DNA of 43,171 nucleotides, taken from assembly GCA_023301565.1 (NCBI GenBank), contig JALZUO010000162.1, positions 1 through 43,171 on the forward strand. The letters run 5' to 3'. The translations under genes were made by a program, and so were the position numbers. The stretch comes from Oligoflexales bacterium (GTDB lineage: Bacteria; Bdellovibrionota_B; Oligoflexia; Oligoflexales; JALZUQ01). The notes under the pieces were generated by a model that did no database searches, had not been told where the DNA came from, and saw only the letters and a program-made list of their open reading frames with translations. Each line of letters starts with the position of its first letter. The stretch's first letter is position 1. Shown one piece after another: positions 16,661 to 25,760 of this stretch.

Positions 16661-16867
16661 GGTTTATAGATCGGCTACTATTCTCAAATGGGTTAGCCCC
16701 TACCCCATAAGCTTTGTATAAATTCAGCGCAACCTAGCTAGGGGCTCTACTGAAAATCAAATAAAAACAGAACATTAGGCCAGGGAACGTGCGTCTAGCA
16801 ACCCCGCCGAGGGTTTGTGTCATATTTTGAGCGTGAGTAAACCAGTTTTTCAAGGAGACTTTGATCC

Positions 16868-18646
16868 ATGCTCAACGAGCTTAGCATTCAAGGGCTTGCC
16901 ATCATCAAAAATTGCAATCTGCAGTTTGCAGATGGGCTCAACATATTAACTGGAGAGACCGGGGCTGGAAAGTCCGTCCTGCTGAAAGCCCTGAGCTTGC
17001 TGCAAGGAGTCAGAGGAGATGCTGATCTGATCCGTAAAGGGTTTGAGCAAGCTACAGTTGTCGCTCAGTTTGATGTTTCGCCCGAGCACCTAGCAAACGA
17101 AGACGTATTAGATATTCTAGAAGATCTTGGTATTGAGCTCGACAGCAAAGACCCTCAAATTCTTCTTCGGCGTACTATCAGCAGAAAAAGCCGCGGCAAG
17201 GCCTGGGTTCAAGACGTGCCAGTTACCTTAACGAGCCTTAAAAAGCTTATGTCTTGTTTCTTGGATTTATACAGCCAACATGAAACCTTAAAACTGTTTA
17301 GGCCGGATACGCACCTAAGCTACATTGACTCGCTTCTAAAAAAACAAGACCTAAAGCTCATCACAAACTATAAGAAAACGTTTCGTAGCTGTAAAAAGCA
17401 TATAGACAAAATGAAAGACGTAGTTAAAAAGTATGATCTTTTTTCCACGCAGCAAGACTACATGCAGTTTAGATTTTCTGAACTAGAGACGTTTTCACCC
17501 TCGGCCGAAGACTACAACCAGCTGATTGAAAAGTCCCGGCAAGCTAGAAGCGTTGGGAAAAAGCAAGAGTTCTTCTCTACGTTAGAAACTATATTGCGCG
17601 AACACGCAAAGCTAGAGACAAAGCTAGGTTCGTTGGTGCAAAAAAACCGCGACCTAGAAGACTCGCCTGTGTGGAAAGAAGCCCACCGGCTTTGCGAGCA
17701 GCTTTCTAGCACCACGCAAGAAGCAGGGGTAGCGGCACTTCAGGCAGAAAATAAGTTTGATATAGAGCAGACCGAAGAAAGGCTTGCTACCTATCAAAGC
17801 TATTTTCGAAAGTTTCAGGTCTTAGACTGCGAAGCTCTAATGGATAAATACACCGACCTTCAGCAAAGCCTAAAAGCTCTAGATGGTATTGACGAAGATA
17901 TCCGCAAAATTAGTAAAGCTCTTAAATCAGAGCTAGTAGAGCTAGAAAAACAAAACACGGCGCTTTTGCAGGCCCGAGCCAAAGCAGGCAAAAAAGTTGC
18001 TAAATGGATCAATGCCGAGCTCGAAGAGCTTTCGATGCCTGGAGCTGAAGTGCAAGCCGCTTGGACAGAAGTTGAGGGACCAAAACCATTCTGCCCCCCA
18101 TTGCCAGATACTTGCAGCCAAAAAGACAAGGCAACCTTGGCCGAAGGCATTGAAAAGTTTTGCAAGTTTAGCTCAGAAGGAACACGCAAAGCTGAGTTCC
18201 TTCTAAAATCCAACAAAGGTTCTGAGTTTAAATCTCTTGCAAAGATAGCATCTGGAGGCGAAGCCTCACGCATCATGCTGGCTTTTAAAAAATGCATGGC
18301 CATAGGGGCTGGCGCCTGCGTATTGGTCTTCGATGAAATTGATGCTGGTATTTCTGGCCGCGCTGCAAACTCGGTCGGAAAAAAGCTAGCGGAACTTGCC
18401 CAAAAGTTTCAGATTATTTGCGTTTCGCATCTGCCGCAAGTAGCTGTCTATTGCGACGCGCATATATTCGCACACAAGTCCACAGACAAGACCACGCAGA
18501 CTCACTTTGAAGTGCTAGGCGAAACCGAGTCGACCAAAGAAATAGCCCGGTTACTCTCTGGAGAGGCAGCCGACAAATCAGCCATCGCAAACGCTAAAAG
18601 CTTAAAGAAAAAAGCTAGAGAACACCGCCGGGAGATAAATGCATAA
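16868..18646 (+). CDS. recN: DNA repair protein RecN
   Basis: The 592-residue SMC-like ATPase has Walker A GETGAGKS at residues 29-36, long charged coiled-coil segments in the middle, the ABC signature ASGGEASR and Walker B VLVFDEIDAGISG followed by CVSHLPQVA. Length and order match RecN (about 550-590 residues), which acts in double-strand-break repair with RecA. GGAGA lies upstream of the ATG. It overlaps the downstream ubiD-type gene by eight bases, so the two are coupled although their roles are unrelated. Identification is firm. Confidence 0.95.
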   Translation: MLNELSIQGLAIIKNCNLQFADGLNILTGETGAGKSVLLKALSLLQGVRGDADLIRKGFEQATVVAQFDVSPEHLANEDVLDILEDLGIELDSKDPQILLRRTISRKSRGKAWVQDVPVTLTSLKKLMSCFLDLYSQHETLKLFRPDTHLSYIDSLLKKQDLKLITNYKKTFRSCKKHIDKMKDVVKKYDLFSTQQDYMQFRFSELETFSPSAEDYNQLIEKSRQARSVGKKQEFFSTLETILREHAKLETKLGSLVQKNRDLEDSPVWKEAHRLCEQLSSTTQEAGVAALQAENKFDIEQTEERLATYQSYFRKFQVLDCEALMDKYTDLQQSLKALDGIDEDIRKISKALKSELVELEKQNTALLQARAKAGKKVAKWINAELEELSMPGAEVQAAWTEVEGPKPFCPPLPDTCSQKDKATLAEGIEKFCKFSSEGTRKAEFLLKSNKGSEFKSLAKIASGGEASRIMLAFKKCMAIGAGACVLVFDEIDAGISGRAANSVGKKLAELAQKFQIICVSHLPQVAVYCDAHIFAHKSTDKTTQTHFEVLGETESTKEIARLLSGEAADKSAIANAKSLKKKAREHRREINA

Positions 18647-20522
18647 ATCCCTAGAAGCAGCACTACTTGATTTAGAGTCGCAAAAAGACCTTATCCGGAT
18701 TGACACTGAAGTAGACCCTTACCTAGAGTTGCCTGCTATGCAGCAACTTGCTTATGAGCGAGGTCTTCCGGCTTTGCTTTTTGAAAACGTAAAGGGGACG
18801 CCGTTTCGGGTTGCTGCCAATGTTTATGCGACCAAAAAAAGGGCGCGCTACCTTTTTCGCGGGACCATGGACTTGGTAAAAGAGGCCATTCGCATCAAAG
18901 CTGACCCTGGAGGATTTGTAAAAAAAGTTCCAGGCCTAGTATTCAAGAATCCAGGCCTACTTCTTAAGCTTGCTCTTTCAGGTGTCAGGTCACTTCCACG
19001 CAAAACAAGTTGGAGTAGATCTGCTGTTGCTCAAAACAAAACCTCTTTGGCATCTTTGCCACAGGTTCAGTGCTGGCCCAAAGATGGTGGAGCCTTTGTT
19101 CTTCTCCCGCAGGTTGCTAGCGTAGCTCCCGGGAGTCTGTCGAGCTTGAGTGGTTTGCTCAAGCATTCGAATCTAGGCATGTACCGGGTTCAGATCAGTG
19201 GCAACGATTATAAAGAAGATGAAGTTGGGCTGCACTATCAAATTCACCGCAGCATAGGCGTACATCACGCCTCTTACCTTCAACAAGGGCAGCAGTTTGA
19301 TGCAAGTATTTTTGTTGGCGGACCACCTGCCCACGCACTGGCAGCTGTGATCCCAAACCCAGAGGGTTTAAGTGAACTAATTCTTGCTGGAATGCTTTCC
19401 GGAAGAAGGTTTCGGTATCATAAACACCATGAGCTTGAAGCCCTGATGAGTGCAGATGCAGACTTCAACCTTGTAGGTACGGTTGCAAAAGGACTAAAGC
19501 CGGAAGGGCCTTTTGGAGATCACCTCGGATATTATAGCCATGAGCACCCGTTTCCATACTTGGAAAACGTGCAGGTCTACCACCGAGAAAAAGCTATCTG
19601 GCCAATCACCGTTGTTGGTAGGCCGCCACAAGAGGATTCGGTATTTGGAAGTATCATTCACGAGCTGACTGAATCGATGGTCCCTGTATCAATACCGGGG
19701 GTAAAAGCACTACATGCCGTAGATGAGGCTGGCGTACACCCGCTACTACTGGCCATTGGCAGCGAGCGATATAGACCAAACACACAAGATACCAATGAGA
19801 TTGGACCCCAAGAAATCCTGACTCAAAGCTTTGCTATATTAGGTTTCAACCAAGCTAGCCTTGCAAAATACCTTTGCATCATGGACGAGAAAACATACGA
19901 CCCCCAAAATATTTCAGACACGCAAAACTATCTTCAATCACTACTTGAGCGTATTGACTTTAGTCGTGACCTGCACTTTCACACCAAAGCAACTATGGAC
20001 ACGCTAGACTATTCTGGCGGCGGCCTGCACCGCGGAAGCAAACTGGTGCTTGCCGCCACAGGCAAGCCAAAACGGCGCTTAAGCTTTTATGAACAAGGCC
20101 TGCCGGAACTAGGAAAATCAAGTAAACTGGTTCGTGCCAGCAAAGGTGTTTCAAAGGGTATTATCGCGGTAGATATAGGTGCTTACACCACAAAGGAAGC
20201 GGAACAAAAAAAGATAGCTGGTGTGATTGCTAGCTGGAACGACCTTTCACCTTCCCATTTAGAAGAGACTGCGCTAATTGTTTTAACAGACGAAACTGAC
20301 TTTTTAGCTCGCTCCTACAAGAACTTCTTGTGGGCAACATTTACAAGATCTAACCCTGCTTCGGACGTTTATGGAGTTCACGCATTTACGGAAGACAAGC
20401 ACTGGGGCTGCAGAGGACCACTGATCATAGATGGAAGACACAAGCCTTGGATACCTGCAGAGCTGAGTCACCCCAAAGAAGTTGTGGCGTCTGCAACAAA
20501 GAAATTAGCCCCCTGGCTTTGA
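18639..20522 (+). CDS. UbiD-family decarboxylase, long form
   Basis: The 627-residue protein contains UbiD-family signatures: YRVQISGND, HYQIHRSIGVHH, FVGGPPAHALAA, PEGPFGDHLGYYS and VVGRPPQEDSVFG. UbiD enzymes use prenylated FMN to decarboxylate aromatic acids in ubiquinone or menaquinone synthesis. The usual E. coli-type length is about 490-500; the extra C-terminal region (about residues 460-627) is seen in longer branches of the family. No ubiX (flavin prenyltransferase) gene is present in this window. Its ATG lies inside the end of recN. The physiological quinone is not decidable from the sequence. Confidence 0.88.
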   Translation: MHKSLEAALLDLESQKDLIRIDTEVDPYLELPAMQQLAYERGLPALLFENVKGTPFRVAANVYATKKRARYLFRGTMDLVKEAIRIKADPGGFVKKVPGLVFKNPGLLLKLALSGVRSLPRKTSWSRSAVAQNKTSLASLPQVQCWPKDGGAFVLLPQVASVAPGSLSSLSGLLKHSNLGMYRVQISGNDYKEDEVGLHYQIHRSIGVHHASYLQQGQQFDASIFVGGPPAHALAAVIPNPEGLSELILAGMLSGRRFRYHKHHELEALMSADADFNLVGTVAKGLKPEGPFGDHLGYYSHEHPFPYLENVQVYHREKAIWPITVVGRPPQEDSVFGSIIHELTESMVPVSIPGVKALHAVDEAGVHPLLLAIGSERYRPNTQDTNEIGPQEILTQSFAILGFNQASLAKYLCIMDEKTYDPQNISDTQNYLQSLLERIDFSRDLHFHTKATMDTLDYSGGGLHRGSKLVLAATGKPKRRLSFYEQGLPELGKSSKLVRASKGVSKGIIAVDIGAYTTKEAEQKKIAGVIASWNDLSPSHLEETALIVLTDETDFLARSYKNFLWATFTRSNPASDVYGVHAFTEDKHWGCRGPLIIDGRHKPWIPAELSHPKEVVASATKKLAPWL

Positions 20523-20555
20523 CTACATAGCGAGAATAATAAAAAAGAGATAAAA

Positions 20556-22040
20556 ATGGCTCTGAAGCAAAACCCATTTAACCTGCCGAAGCTAATAGTA
20601 TGCCCGGCTCTATTATCTGCTTTTTTGTTTACGTTACTTTCCTCCACATCATCTTTTGCACAAATTTCCTTTTTTGGCCCTGACAGTGTGCGTGGGACTC
20701 TTAGATTTACGACTCACTTTATTACGGAAGCAAACCCAAGGGATAAAACAACGGGGAAGCCCATGAAACAATTGAAGTCAGCCGCACACCTAAAGAAAGA
20801 AGCCGAAAGGCATACGCAGTACCTTTTTGGGGTTTTTATGTACCAAACATATAAAGACAAGGCCGGTGAAACCTATGACTATGCTGGAGCTCCAGGGGCT
20901 ACCGATAGTTCCCCGAAAATAGAAATCATCCCTACTGCAAACAAAAATAAATTAGATATAGGTAATAATTTAGTACGAGTCGACTACAGGTATGAAGACC
21001 GTGCGGTTTTTCACGATGACCTATGGTTTGAATACGATGAAATCGGCTGGATTGATTTAAAGTTTTTGCTGCCTACAAGGCCAGATACGATCTACTCTAG
21101 AGCGAGAAGCCTAGCGAGAAGCGATCAACAAAATACAAGCGATAAACCAGTGCCAACTCCGTGCACTAGCCAATACGATAACTCACGGGATGCTTTTTAC
21201 TACTATTGGAGCCACAGCTGGGAAAACTGCCCGGACGGGTTTCAAGACTTTTTGCATGAAGTGCAAGCTGACTTTCAGCCTCAAGCTGAAGACGAGCAGA
21301 TTACTCCTGCCTATGGCAAACTTATGGCTCAAAACAAGGGTAAATCTTTGGACGCAACCATTCTGTATGGAGTAGACGAGAACTTTCGCGAAACTGATTT
21401 TGGAGTCCAATCCTTTCGCGCAGCCGTGCGGAAGATACGCGACCTAAAAAACAAGCTAAACCAAAATATTTTTAGCGAGCTAAAACCAAGCGAAAAACTA
21501 AAAAACAAGTATGTATTCAAACTAAGCAGTCCGGCGCTTGACGGCACCATAGCCAGGACTAGGCTACACTTGGTGCTTGTAAACCCAGACGACCAAAAGT
21601 TTAGGCGCCAAGCACAGGCAGCACTCCAGCACGACATCATTGCCTACAACGGTCACAGCAATGATGGTGACTATTTTAGGCTGAAAAAGTTTTTTTCCAG
21701 CCGCCGGCCACGACTAAACAATGATTATCAGATATTTTTTATAGACTCTTGCTCTAGCTACACGTTTTATCATGCAAACCTGTTTCAAGATAAAACAGGT
21801 GGCAGCAAGAATTTACATCTAGTTCTAAACGTAGTCGGTGCACCTTACCTGCAAGACGGTGCAAAAAAAGAAGAGGTTAGCTCGCCGACGCTGCACTTGG
21901 TTACAAACCTAATTCTACAGACCGAACGCTACGCTCTTTCTCAACAGACCTTTAGCTGGAAGCAGCACCTTGAAAGTTTTATGGACGTATTGAACTTTGA
22001 CAATTCCGGGATGCCTGTTTTTATAGGGCAAGCTGAGTAG
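20556..22040 (+). CDS. Exported protein with possible His/Cys dyad (clan CD peptidase-like)
   Basis: The 494-residue product has a signal peptide with likely cleavage after SSFA near residue 35. The mature protein is not recognised. Near the C-terminus it has IIAYNGHSNDG with His367 and, 32 residues on, QIFFIDSCSSYTF with Cys399. Each motif follows a hydrophobic strand. This resembles the His-then-Cys arrangement of caspase, legumain and gingipain (clan CD) peptidases, although the His-Cys distance in those is usually around 40-45, so this is an inference. It lies 33 bases after the ubiD-type gene on the same strand and runs convergently into the amidotransferase gene. Confidence 0.55.
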   Translation: MALKQNPFNLPKLIVCPALLSAFLFTLLSSTSSFAQISFFGPDSVRGTLRFTTHFITEANPRDKTTGKPMKQLKSAAHLKKEAERHTQYLFGVFMYQTYKDKAGETYDYAGAPGATDSSPKIEIIPTANKNKLDIGNNLVRVDYRYEDRAVFHDDLWFEYDEIGWIDLKFLLPTRPDTIYSRARSLARSDQQNTSDKPVPTPCTSQYDNSRDAFYYYWSHSWENCPDGFQDFLHEVQADFQPQAEDEQITPAYGKLMAQNKGKSLDATILYGVDENFRETDFGVQSFRAAVRKIRDLKNKLNQNIFSELKPSEKLKNKYVFKLSSPALDGTIARTRLHLVLVNPDDQKFRRQAQAALQHDIIAYNGHSNDGDYFRLKKFFSSRRPRLNNDYQIFFIDSCSSYTFYHANLFQDKTGGSKNLHLVLNVVGAPYLQDGAKKEEVSSPTLHLVTNLILQTERYALSQQTFSWKQHLESFMDVLNFDNSGMPVFIGQAE

Positions 22041-22061
22041 ATAAAGTTAATTTTCTGAGGC

Positions 22062-22712
22062 TTAAGAACTGAGACAGTGCTGCAAAAAGTCTCGAACTAA
22101 CCCCCAACCATGCTCTAACCGGCTGAGGTCATCAGTTATCTCGCGCTTTCTTGCAAACTCCAAAGAGGCTTCAGGATGGCACTGGGTTGTCCAAACTGGT
22201 TTACTTTTATGAACCAAAGATTCAATTTTACAATCGCTTCTAGCCGCAGCTACCTCAAAGCCTTCCGGTACGGTTAAAACCTGCTGATAGTGTGAAGCTG
22301 CCATCCAGAACGGGGCTTCTTTTTGAAGCCATGCTGGTTTTTTAGACCATGTTACTTTTTTTAACCCTACGATTTTTTCTTTTACTTCTTTTGGCTGTTC
22401 AACGCGGGCTCCGTGCATATGAGCAATGAGCTGGTGTCCGTAACAAATCCCAAGAAGAGGAATGTTTTGATCCATCACTTTTTGGATAGTTTTACTTAGC
22501 GGTGCTTGCCACTCTCTTTGTTGATCAACATTTGCAAAGCTTCCAAGCAGAAGAACTCCGCTGAGCCCTCTAAACTCTATATCAAGATCTGCTTTGTTAA
22601 ACACTGGGAGGTAGTAGCGCAAATTAGCATTGCTCAGCCTGGATACCTGGTTGAAGCAATGGTTTGCTGGGCTTTCTACGGCTGGGTCTATGACGGCTAT
22701 ATGTTTTTCCAT
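22062..22712 (-). CDS. Class I glutamine amidotransferase
   Basis: I place the start at ATG 22712 (MEKHIAVIDP), since the open frame upstream to 22838 shows no family-like sequence. The 216-residue protein has the nucleophile Cys90 in GICYGHQLIAHMHGARV and the His-Glu pair in QCHPEASLEF. This is a complete GATase1 triad of the GuaA/YfeJ-like stand-alone type. It probably releases ammonia from glutamine, or hydrolyses a gamma-glutamyl compound. No synthetase partner gene adjoins it. It is divergent from the 2-oxoglutarate dehydrogenase genes. Confidence 0.82.
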   Translation of the reverse strand: MEKHIAVIDPAVESPANHCFNQVSRLSNANLRYYLPVFNKADLDIEFRGLSGVLLLGSFANVDQQREWQAPLSKTIQKVMDQNIPLLGICYGHQLIAHMHGARVEQPKEVKEKIVGLKKVTWSKKPAWLQKEAPFWMAASHYQQVLTVPEGFEVAAARSDCKIESLVHKSKPVWTTQCHPEASLEFARKREITDDLSRLEHGWGLVRDFLQHCLSS

Positions 22713-23041
22713 GATTCTATTCTGCCTGCTTTCAGGGCCAGCCGCCACCGCCAAACACTTGACACACGGAAACTGCTGACCAAAAAGCAAAGCCTTTGCA
22801 GCTGGACTGCCACTCGTATGTAGCCTCTCACAGCTCAACGACAGCGCTTCTGATGTAATAGGTCGCTAGGATCGCGAAGGATGTAACTTTTTTAAGCAGT
22901 GATTGCCCAGTAAAGAAAGCACAAAGCTTCGTAGACATTTAGTATTCGAATTGTATAACCAAGCATGATCTTGAATTGTTTCGAGATTTTTCCGGGTTGC
23001 TGACATAAAAGTTTAAGAAGAGTTATTGAAAGGTTTTCCCC
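22713..23041. promoter_or_regulatory. Divergent intergenic region upstream of the 2-oxoglutarate dehydrogenase genes
   Basis: This 329-base region holds no gene that I can support. On the plus strand TAGACA (22932-22937) and TATAAC (22954-22959), 16 bases apart, form a candidate promoter for the E2-E3-E1 operon. The message would start about 80 bases upstream of the E2 gene. GAAAGG precedes the E2 ATG. No strong inverted repeat was seen. Confidence 0.35.
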
Positions 23042-24292
23042 ATGTCGTTTGAAGTGAAAGTTCCGTCCGTAGGTGAGTCTGTCCAAGAAGGGATGATCCA
23101 CCAATGGCATGTTGAAGAAGGTGCGTATATTGAAGTTGATGACGTACTTGTAGAACTAGAGACCGACAAGGCTACCGTGGAAATCGTTGCTGAAAAATCC
23201 GGCGTGGTTAAGCGCCTTAAAAACGAAGGTGATGTCGTTGCCATTGGCGACACGATTGCCTCAATCGATACTTCTGCAACAGCGCCTGCGCAAACCAGCA
23301 AAGCAGGAGAAGACAGCTCTAGTAGCCCAGAAGCCGCCGCTACGCCTAGTGCAAACGGAAGCGCAGCTGGCACACTTAGCCCGGCTGCACGAAAGCTCGC
23401 TGAAGAACACGGCCTAGACCCATCACAGATAAAAGGAACCGGTCCTAAAGGCAACATCCTAAAAGAAGACGTTCTTAAAGCAGCAAACGAGCCGAAACAA
23501 ACAAAAGCAGCCGATGTTACACCAGTGAAATCAGCTAAGCCTGCCAGCAAGCCTGGTGCAGCTAACCCAGGCTTTCAGGCAATCACAGGGTCTAGAGATA
23601 TTCGCCGTGAAAAAATGTCGATGATGCGGCGCACGATCGCAAGGCACCTGGTAAAATCACAGCAAACAGCAGCCATGCTTACTACTTTCAACGAAGTTGA
23701 TATGACTGCGATCTTTGCTCTGCGCAAAAAATACAAAGAGCCCTTCAAAGAAAAGTACGGCGTAGGCCTTGGCTTTATGGGGTTCTTCCTAAAAGCATCT
23801 GTAGAAGCACTTAAAGAGTTTCCGATGATCAACGCTTACGTAGATGGCGAAGAGATCATCCACCACTCTTACTGTGACGTAGGGGTTGCCGTCTCTTCAC
23901 CGCGTGGTCTTCTGGTTCCCGTGGTCCGCAACGTCGAAAACATGTCTATTATGAACATTGAAAGCTCTATTTCAGACATTGCCACAAGAGCACGTGCTGG
24001 CAAGATAGCTCTAGACGAGCTAAGCGGCGGAACGTTCACTGTCTCAAACGGCGGTGTATTTGGCTCACTTATGTCGACACCAATCCTAAACTCACCACAA
24101 AGTGCCATATTAGGTATGCATAAAATTGAAAAACGTGCGGTAGTAATCGGAGACGACATTGTAGCAAGACCGATGATGTATCTAGCTCTTAGCTACGACC
24201 ACAGAGTTGTCGACGGAAAAGAAGCCGTACAGTTTTTAGTTAAAATCAAAGACGGGTTGGAAGATCCTTCACGGCTCCTTTTGGAAATTTAA
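23042..24292 (+). CDS. sucB: 2-oxoglutarate dehydrogenase E2 (dihydrolipoyl succinyltransferase)
   Basis: The 416-residue protein has one lipoyl domain (lipoyl-Lys43 in ETDKATVEI) and an Ala/Pro/Ser-rich linker. The peripheral-subunit-binding domain is [19 protein letters not shown], and the catalytic domain ends [11 protein letters not shown] with the active-site His. It transfers succinyl groups from E1 to CoA and forms the core of the complex. The nearby E1 is 2-oxoglutarate-specific, which supports SucB rather than a pyruvate E2. It is the first gene of the cluster, 35 bases before lpd. Identification is firm. Confidence 0.94.
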   Translation: MSFEVKVPSVGESVQEGMIHQWHVEEGAYIEVDDVLVELETDKATVEIVAEKSGVVKRLKNEGDVVAIGDTIASIDTSATAPAQTSKAGEDSSSSPEAAATPSANGSAAGTLSPAARKLAEEHGLDPSQIKGTGPKGNILKEDVLKAANEPKQTKAADVTPVKSAKPASKPGAANPGFQAITGSRDIRREKMSMMRRTIARHLVKSQQTAAMLTTFNEVDMTAIFALRKKYKEPFKEKYGVGLGFMGFFLKASVEALKEFPMINAYVDGEEIIHHSYCDVGVAVSSPRGLLVPVVRNVENMSIMNIESSISDIATRARAGKIALDELSGGTFTVSNGGVFGSLMSTPILNSPQSAILGMHKIEKRAVVIGDDIVARPMMYLALSYDHRVVDGKEAVQFLVKIKDGLEDPSRLLLEI

Positions 24293-24327
24293 TAGCTGAA
24301 CTTGTTTTAAAAAAGAGGATTTTAAAT

Positions 24328-25731
24328 ATGGACTTTGACGTTGTTGTAATTGGTGGTGGACCAGGCGGGTATGTCGCAGCTATCCGCTCGGCGCAGCTCG
24401 GTTTGAAAACTGCTTGCATCGAAGCTCGCGGAGCACTTGGTGGAACATGCCTTAACGTAGGTTGCATACCTAGCAAAGCTTTGCTTAAAAGCACCGAAGT
24501 TTACGCTGAGACAAAAGATCATGCTGCAGACCATGGCGTTATCGTAGATAATGTAAAGCTTGACGTAGCTAAGATGATGCAGCGAAAAACAGGGGTCGTA
24601 AAGGACCTGACCGATGGGATCGAGTTTCTACTTAAAAAGCACAAAATTGAATATTTCAAAGGTTTTGGCTCGTTTGTAAGTAAAAATGAAGTCAAGATCT
24701 CGCCGCTTGAACAAGGCGAAAAAGAAAAGACCATCAAAGCCTCTAGCATCATCATTGCCACTGGAAGCGAACCAATTGAGTTAAAAAGCATCATCCCTTT
24801 TGACGGCGACAAAGTCGTCAGTTCCACAGGCGCGCTAGAGTTTGATGCTCCACCAAAAAAACTTGCCGTTATTGGCGGTGGAGTTATTGGTCTAGAGATG
24901 GGTAGCGTTTGGGCTAGAGCTGGCTCGCAGGTAACCGTGATCGAAGCGCAAGATGATATCCTCTCGACCATGGATAAAGACGTCATCAAAGAGATGACTC
25001 GAATCATGAAAAAACAAGGTTTGGAAATCCGCACCAAGACAAAGCTAAAATCAGCAAATGTAATGCGTACGAAAGTAAAACTTCTTTGCGAAACCCCGGC
25101 CGGAGAAGAAGAGATCCAAGCAGACAAAGTTCTGGTCGCTGTCGGCCGAAGAGCTTACACAGACAAGCTAGGCCTTGAAAATTGTGGGGTTGAACTAGAC
25201 AACAGAGGGCGCGTTAAAACAGACGCACATTTCCGCACTAACATTCCAGGCATCTATGCGATCGGAGATGTGCGTGAAGGGCCGATGCTTGCGCACAAAG
25301 CCGAAGATGAAGGCGTTGCTGTAGGTGAAATCATTGCAGGACAAGCCGGCCATGTAAACTACGATGCAATTCCGGGTGTAGTTTATACTAACCCTGAAGT
25401 AGCGGTCGTCGGCAAGACCGAGCAAGAATGCAAAGCAGAAGGCATCCCAGTCAAAAAAGGCAAGTTTCCTTTCAAAGCAAACGGAAGAGCTAGATGCAAC
25501 GGTGACACCAACGGTTTTATCAAGGTGATTGCACATGCAGAAACAGACCGAATTTTGGGTGTTCATATGGTTGGACCGCATGTTTCAGAAATGGTTGCTG
25601 AAGCAGTCGTTGCAATGGAGTTTGGCTCGAGTGCCGAAGACCTTGCCCGTAGTACGCATGCCCACCCTACTTTGTCCGAGTCGGTAAAAGAGGCTGCTCT
25701 TGCAGTCGCTGGCCGCGCTATTCACATGTAA
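24328..25731 (+). CDS. lpd: Dihydrolipoyl dehydrogenase (E3)
   Basis: The 467-residue flavoprotein has an FAD-binding VVIGGGPGGYVAA, the redox-active disulfide in GGTCLNVGCIPSKALL, and an NAD-binding AVIGGGVIGLEMG. A second FAD motif is GIYAIGDV and the interface catalytic motif is HAHPTLSE. It reoxidises the lipoyl groups of E2 with NAD. It sits between the E2 and E1 genes, with 35 and 29-base gaps, so it probably serves this complex. GAGG lies nine bases before the ATG. Identification is firm. Confidence 0.95.
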   Translation: MDFDVVVIGGGPGGYVAAIRSAQLGLKTACIEARGALGGTCLNVGCIPSKALLKSTEVYAETKDHAADHGVIVDNVKLDVAKMMQRKTGVVKDLTDGIEFLLKKHKIEYFKGFGSFVSKNEVKISPLEQGEKEKTIKASSIIIATGSEPIELKSIIPFDGDKVVSSTGALEFDAPPKKLAVIGGGVIGLEMGSVWARAGSQVTVIEAQDDILSTMDKDVIKEMTRIMKKQGLEIRTKTKLKSANVMRTKVKLLCETPAGEEEIQADKVLVAVGRRAYTDKLGLENCGVELDNRGRVKTDAHFRTNIPGIYAIGDVREGPMLAHKAEDEGVAVGEIIAGQAGHVNYDAIPGVVYTNPEVAVVGKTEQECKAEGIPVKKGKFPFKANGRARCNGDTNGFIKVIAHAETDRILGVHMVGPHVSEMVAEAVVAMEFGSSAEDLARSTHAHPTLSESVKEAALAVAGRAIHM

Positions 25732-25760
25732 AAAAGATTAAGAGAAAATCAGGAAAAAAA

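Noticed and set aside
17860-18303. 147-residue minus-strand open frame
   Set aside because: Antisense to the RecN catalytic region, with no supporting start or motif.
23023-23550. 175-residue minus-strand open frame
   Set aside because: It is Ala/Ser-rich antisense to the E2 gene, with no ribosome binding site or domain; a shadow of sucB.
24519-25127. 202-residue minus-strand open frame
   Set aside because: Antisense to lpd, low-complexity Ser/Ala composition, no domain.
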